Source of the DNA: Gammaproteobacteria bacterium
GTDB taxonomy: Bacteria > Pseudomonadota > Gammaproteobacteria > Steroidobacterales > Woeseiaceae
DNA length: 64,000 bases
Assembly (NCBI GenBank): GCA_029863305.1
Contig: JAOTVR010000008.1
Location: 1-64,000 of the forward strand
Direction of reading: 5' to 3'
The position numbers and the translations under genes were made by a program. Shown piece after piece: positions 60,330 through 64,000 of the stretch (positions are counted from its first letter, which is position 1; each line of letters begins with the position of its first letter). The notes below the pieces were generated by a model. That model had not been told where the DNA came from. It searched no databases and saw only the letters and a program-made list of their open reading frames with translations.

Positions 60330-61799
60330 TTACTGAAGTCCCGAAAACTCGCGATCGAGCATGGCGATCGATGACCGCAAGCGCTGCTGCGATGCATGCA
60401 GCCATTCGAACTGCCCTTGCAGCGATACGTTGTGCCGGGCCAGCATGCGCAATACTTCCGCGGGCTGCGGGCCACCGAGGCCTCTGCGCCGGCGCACCAT
60501 CGCGGCCGGGTCCATCGCCTGTCTGATCAACTCGACATCGACCGGCAAGTCGTCACCCGTGGATTCCTTATAGACGTAAAGCAGCTCTTCGTCCGACAGG
60601 TCCTTCGGACGTTTGCCCGCGGCGCGGCCGTATGTCGTCAGCTCAGATGCGTAGTGATGACCGATCCGAAAAGGTATGTCGGCATGCCGCAGCAACACGT
60701 CAGCGACCTCCGTCATCGTGGAGTAATCGATGTCGACCTCTTCAAGTGCCCGGTCCTTGTCGACGATCAGGTGCGTCATCACGTCAACGTAGGCCCGGAA
60801 CATTTCCCGGGCCTGCTCTGCCGTATGCAACGCCTCGGTCCCCGGCCGATAGTCGTTCATGCCGCTGTTGGTGTTATGCGCATTCAGCGTGACGGTGTGC
60901 GCGCTGCCTACCACGGCCGTCGCGAGCAGGCGCACGCGGTCGAGCGGCCGCGGATTGCGTTTCTGCGGCATGATGCTGCTGACGTCTGTCCGCGCCTCCT
61001 CGAGCAGAATCCACGGCGACGGATTGTGGTATTGCGTGTGCAGATTCTGCATCAACTGCCCCACTACAATGGCTGACGTCGACAGTGCGCTCGCGAATTC
61101 GATCTTCGAATCGACAGACGACACCAGATTCGCATCGTACGAATTCTCGACGACCGCATCGAAACCGAGCAAATCAGCGAGACGCTGGCGATTGATTGGA
61201 AATCCGGATGTGCCGAGCGCGGCGGCGCCAAGAGGACTGACATTCAATCTGGCATAGCTTTGCTGCAGTCGCTCCGCGTCGCGCTCGAAGGCGGCCGAGA
61301 ATGCCAGCAGATAGTGGGCCAGCGACGTCGGCTGTGCCTGCACGCCGTGCGTATAGGCAGGAATGATCGTATCGACATGCTGCGCGGCCAGTTCGAGCAG
61401 CGCCAGGCGGGCCGCGAGCAACGCGTCGCAGGTTCCCAGCAGCGCTTCACGCAGCGCCATGCGCCGATAGGTCGATCCGATGTCCTGGCGGCTGCGACCC
61501 GTGTGCAGGCGGGACGCCTCGGCGCCAGCCACTTCGAGCAGGCGCGCCTCGAAATCCAGGTAGTTGCTCGAGCGAATGCTACCCGCCCGATTCTGCTCGT
61601 CGATGACCGTGGCAATACCCGCCGCGATCTTTGCGGCGAGTTTGGCAGGCACCAGGCCTTCTTCGGCCAGCATGACGATCGAGGCTTTGTTGATCTGAGC
61701 GACGTGATGAAAGTCGTCGTGAACGGTCGCACGCAGACCGCTTGTCGCCAGCAACAATCCGCAGACACAGCCGAGCAGAACCCGCTTCTCAGGGACCAT
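60330..61799 (-). CDS. Argininosuccinate-lyase-family protein with signal peptide
   Basis: 489 residues of the fumarase/aspartase superfamily, closest in motif to ArgH: HTGRSRQD (ArgH has HTGRSRND), THGVQAQPTSLAHYLL, and the signature SSIMPQKRNPRPLD with the catalytic Ser loop. The N-terminus MVPEKRVLLGCVCGLLLATSG is a clear export signal, not normal for this cytosolic family, so it probably acts in the periplasm. The family removes N-substituents from amino acids (fumarate or similar). Sits after a Rieske-GltB gene, with an 11-base overlap, and before the sigma factor. The natural substrate is not ArgH's; arginine genes are absent. Confidence 0.82.
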   Translation of the reverse strand: MVPEKRVLLGCVCGLLLATSGLRATVHDDFHHVAQINKASIVMLAEEGLVPAKLAAKIAAGIATVIDEQNRAGSIRSSNYLDFEARLLEVAGAEASRLHTGRSRQDIGSTYRRMALREALLGTCDALLAARLALLELAAQHVDTIIPAYTHGVQAQPTSLAHYLLAFSAAFERDAERLQQSYARLNVSPLGAAALGTSGFPINRQRLADLLGFDAVVENSYDANLVSSVDSKIEFASALSTSAIVVGQLMQNLHTQYHNPSPWILLEEARTDVSSIMPQKRNPRPLDRVRLLATAVVGSAHTVTLNAHNTNSGMNDYRPGTEALHTAEQAREMFRAYVDVMTHLIVDKDRALEEVDIDYSTMTEVADVLLRHADIPFRIGHHYASELTTYGRAAGKRPKDLSDEELLYVYKESTGDDLPVDVELIRQAMDPAAMVRRRRGLGGPQPAEVLRMLARHNVSLQGQFEWLHASQQRLRSSIAMLDREFSGLQ

Positions 61800-63402
61800 T
61801 CACACCGCCATACGCAATACCGGCAAGTCGTGCCATATCGGTATTGAACGTGGTCAGATCGTCCGGATTGAAGCCCTGCAGATGATCGTGCCCCGCCGCT
61901 CTGGCAAGTACGCACATCAGATCGACCGACGCGCGGAAGAATCGCGACAGGCGTTCGGCGGCGATGTCGACGGGCAGGCGCTCGCGCAAGTGGGGTTTTT
62001 GTGTCGCGATGCCAACCGGGCAGTTGTTCGTATGGCAGGCGCGCATGCCGACGCAGCCGATGGCCTGAATGGCCGCGTTCGATACGGCAACTGCATCGGC
62101 GCCGAGCGCCATTGCCTTTGCAAAGTCTGCCGGGTGCCTGAGCCCGCCCGTAATCACCAGGGTCACGCCGGCTGCGCCTGACACATCGAGATGTCTTCTG
62201 GCTCTCGCCAGTGCGGGAATGGTAGGCACCGAGATGTTGTCGCGAAATATCAACGGCGCCGCACCGGTGCCGCCGCCACGTCCATCGAGAATGATGTAGT
62301 CGACGCCAATCTCGAGCGCCGCGTCGATATCTTTTTCAATGTGTTGCGCCGAGAGTTTGAATCCGACCGGAATACCGCCGGTCCGTTCGCGTACCTCGGC
62401 AGCGAATTCCCTGAATTGGCTGAGTTCGGTCCAGTCGGGAAACCGCGCCGGCGAAATCGCCGCATGACCTTCAGGCAGGTTGCGAACCGCGGCAATCTTG
62501 CCTTTGACCTTTTCTCCCGGCAGATGGCCACCCGTGCCCGTCTTCGCGCCCTGACCGCCCTTGAAGTGAAACGCCTGCGTTTTCCGCACCTTGTCCCAGG
62601 AAAATCCGAAGCGTGCGGACGCCAACTCATAAAAATAGCGGCTGTTCGCTGCCTGTTCCTCGGGCAGCATGCCGCCCTCACCCGAACAGATGCCCGTGCC
62701 GGCTTGTTCGGCGCCCTTCGCGAGAGCAACTTTGGCTTCTTCGGACAACGCGCCGAAGCTCATGTCAGAGACGAACAGAGGTATGTCCAGTCGCAACGGT
62801 TTATCCGCGTTCGCGCCGATGACGACTTCGGTGCCAACAGGGTCTTCATCGAGCAGCGGCAGTTTGTGCAGCTGCCCAACGACAAATTGAATGTCGTCCC
62901 ACCTGGGTAACTGCTTGCGTGACACGCCCATGGCCGCCGCCGGACCGTGATGACCCACTTTGCTCAGGCCCTCATCCGCAAGCCTGCGAATATACTTGAC
63001 GTAGGGCTCGTCGCTGCTGCCCGTGTGATCCTGGTACACGCCCTGATAGGCGTCACGCTGATAGGGCTGCGGATGGCGCTGCGACCAGGCCCTGATCTCT
63101 TCCTCATCGACCAGCACCTTGCCCTGTTCCACCCACGATGCGAACTTCGGCAGTGTTTCGCTGTGCTTGTATTCGCTGACACCCGTGTCGAGGCGATAAT
63201 CCCAGAAATGCACGCCGCATATCAGGTTGTCACCTTTGACGAAGCCGTCGGCCATCAGCGCGCCGCGGTGTGCACAGCGCCCATACATGACAGATACCGC
63301 ATCGTCGAAGCGAACGACAACGAGATCGACATCGCCGACCAACGCATGCGCCGGTTCGCGATCCTGGAGGTCGTCCCAATTGGCGATAGCGACCTTATTC
63401 AT
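61789..63402 (-). CDS. Rieske domain fused to FMN glutamate-synthase-like domain
   Basis: 537 residues. Residues 1-105 form a Rieske 2Fe-2S domain: Cys43-x-His45 and Cys62-x2-His65. Residues 130-530 match the FMN-binding catalytic domain of glutamate synthase (GltB2): PLFVSDMSFGALSEEAKVAL, GICSGEGGMLPEE, GGQGAKTGTGGHLPGEKV, ILDGRGGGTGAAPLIF, and CVGMRACHTNNCPVGIATQ with the Cx5Cx4C pattern of its 3Fe-4S cluster. There is no glutaminase domain. The Rieske part could feed electrons to the flavin. It would be an iron-sulfur flavoprotein acting on an amino acid. ATGA overlap with the ABC permease upstream. Confidence 0.9.
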   Translation of the reverse strand: MNKVAIANWDDLQDREPAHALVGDVDLVVVRFDDAVSVMYGRCAHRGALMADGFVKGDNLICGVHFWDYRLDTGVSEYKHSETLPKFASWVEQGKVLVDEEEIRAWSQRHPQPYQRDAYQGVYQDHTGSSDEPYVKYIRRLADEGLSKVGHHGPAAAMGVSRKQLPRWDDIQFVVGQLHKLPLLDEDPVGTEVVIGANADKPLRLDIPLFVSDMSFGALSEEAKVALAKGAEQAGTGICSGEGGMLPEEQAANSRYFYELASARFGFSWDKVRKTQAFHFKGGQGAKTGTGGHLPGEKVKGKIAAVRNLPEGHAAISPARFPDWTELSQFREFAAEVRERTGGIPVGFKLSAQHIEKDIDAALEIGVDYIILDGRGGGTGAAPLIFRDNISVPTIPALARARRHLDVSGAAGVTLVITGGLRHPADFAKAMALGADAVAVSNAAIQAIGCVGMRACHTNNCPVGIATQKPHLRERLPVDIAAERLSRFFRASVDLMCVLARAAGHDHLQGFNPDDLTTFNTDMARLAGIAYGGVNGP

Positions 63403-64000
63403 TCGTAGCGAAACCGGTTAACCGCAAGAGCAGCGACGGCGAGCGCAGCGACAAGCAGGGTAATGACATGTGGAATCGCCGAAATGGCACCTGCCTCGAA
63501 ACTGATGAGTTTGTGTAGCGCATCCATGGTCCATCCTGTTGGCATGAGTTTTTGTAATCCCTGCATCCAGCCGGGCGTGACTTCGATCGGCCACCAGCAG
63601 CCGCCGAGAGCGGCCAATAAATTGGCGAACAATACGCCCAGGCCCGACGCCTGTCCCTCCGTCTTCGCCAGGCTTCCGAGAAGCAGGCCAGCCGATGCAC
63701 AAAATGCCGCCCAGGCAGCCAGGACGATCACGATCATGCCAACATCCGGGCCCCAATGCATTCTGAATACGAATGTCCCTACGACGACGGCAAAACCAAT
63801 CTGAATAGCGGCCAGGACCATGCGTCCGCCCCATTTGCCCGCAACCACCTCTGTGCGCGTCATCGGTGCGGACGCCAAACGCCGTAACAGACCTTGCTGT
63901 CGCTCCAGCACCAGCATCGACGCGCCGCTGGTCAGCAATACCAGCAGCGTAAACATGACCAGAATGCCCGGAATCGCCTGCTCGAAGCCGCTCGGAATGA
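63399..64000 (-). CDS. ABC-2 type transporter permease, cut by the window edge
   Basis: The frame is open to the last base, so the N-terminal part lies right of the window. The visible 200 residues hold the ABC-2 membrane half: VLERQQGLLRRLASAPMTR coupling helix, then IVIVLAAWAAFCASAGLLLG, LGVLFANLLAALGGCWWPIE, QKLMPTGWTMDAL, and a last helix at about VITLLVAALAVAALAVNRF. It exports a lipid, polymer or drug with an ATPase encoded outside. Its stop overlaps the Rieske-GltB start (ATGA). Confidence 0.88.
   Translation of the reverse strand, partial: IPSGFEQAIPGILVMFTLLVLLTSGASMLVLERQQGLLRRLASAPMTRTEVVAGKWGGRMVLAAIQIGFAVVVGTFVFRMHWGPDVGMIVIVLAAWAAFCASAGLLLGSLAKTEGQASGLGVLFANLLAALGGCWWPIEVTPGWMQGLQKLMPTGWTMDALHKLISFEAGAISAIPHVITLLVAALAVAALAVNRFRYE

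Noticed and set aside
1-64000. CRISPR array, rRNA operon or insertion sequence
   Set aside because: No regularly spaced repeats, no rRNA-like conserved stretches and no transposase reading were found on reading both strands.

Overview
The window looks like chromosome of a GC-rich Gram-negative gammaproteobacterium. The signs are many lipoprotein and Sec-exported products, outer-membrane barrels, a TonB-dependent receptor, two RND efflux systems, YceH, YjjX, PsuK/PsuG and a bacterial tRNA-Arg. The genus cannot be fixed from the sequence alone; the density of exported TPR proteins, amidohydrolases and peptidases fits a free-living, probably marine or sediment heterotroph (inference). There are no rRNA genes, CRISPR arrays or insertion sequences.

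Layout, left to right. 1-2.6 kb: the right end of an integrative element (cut tyrosine recombinase, small core-binding-like protein, AlpA-like protein, full integrase) lying against the 3' end of tRNA-Arg(TCG), its likely attachment site. 2.6-5.6 kb: a large lipoprotein ending in a pilin-like domain, and a small barrel protein. 5.6-9.3 kb: a leftward operon with an NrtR-type Nudix regulator, an SPFH protein, an NAD-kinase-fold protein and an ADP-ribosylglycohydrolase, under two tandem palindromic operators. 9.3-17.4 kb: solute-binding protein, exported amidohydrolase, a pair of unknown secreted proteins (one with a very acidic tail), an AAA-FHA ATPase, and the pseudouridine catabolic pair psuK-psuG. 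17.5-23.3 kb: DUF4382 lipoprotein, TPR lipoprotein and M1 aminopeptidase. 23.3-34.2 kb: two RND efflux operons back to back; the TolC of one carries an N-terminal substrate-binding-protein domain. 34.2-46.6 kb: retinol-saturase-like oxidoreductase, globin-coupled diguanylate cyclase, YjjX, a second AAA-FHA ATPase paralogous to the first, YceH, three unknown proteins, a diheme cytochrome and an RhlE-type helicase. 46.8-49.9 kb: alpha/beta hydrolase fused to a membrane domain, and an M14 carboxypeptidase. 49.9-58.6 kb: a locus that reads as uptake and breakdown of N-acyl-D-amino acids or D-amino-acid peptides (TonB receptor, DASS carrier, D-aminoacylase lipoprotein, LysR regulator, DadA-type dehydrogenase), tied together by three copies of one LysR-type operator. 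58.6-64 kb: FecR/ECF-sigma pair, exported argininosuccinate-lyase-family protein, Rieske-glutamate-synthase fusion and a cut ABC-2 permease in a leftward row.

The most notable items are the NrtR operon with its double operator, the LysR/D-amino-acid regulon with three matching 19-bp sites, three unusual domain fusions (lipoprotein-pilin, SBP-TolC, Rieske-GltB) and a REP-like palindrome carried in frame inside a membrane hydrolase gene. Functions come from motif reading without database searches.
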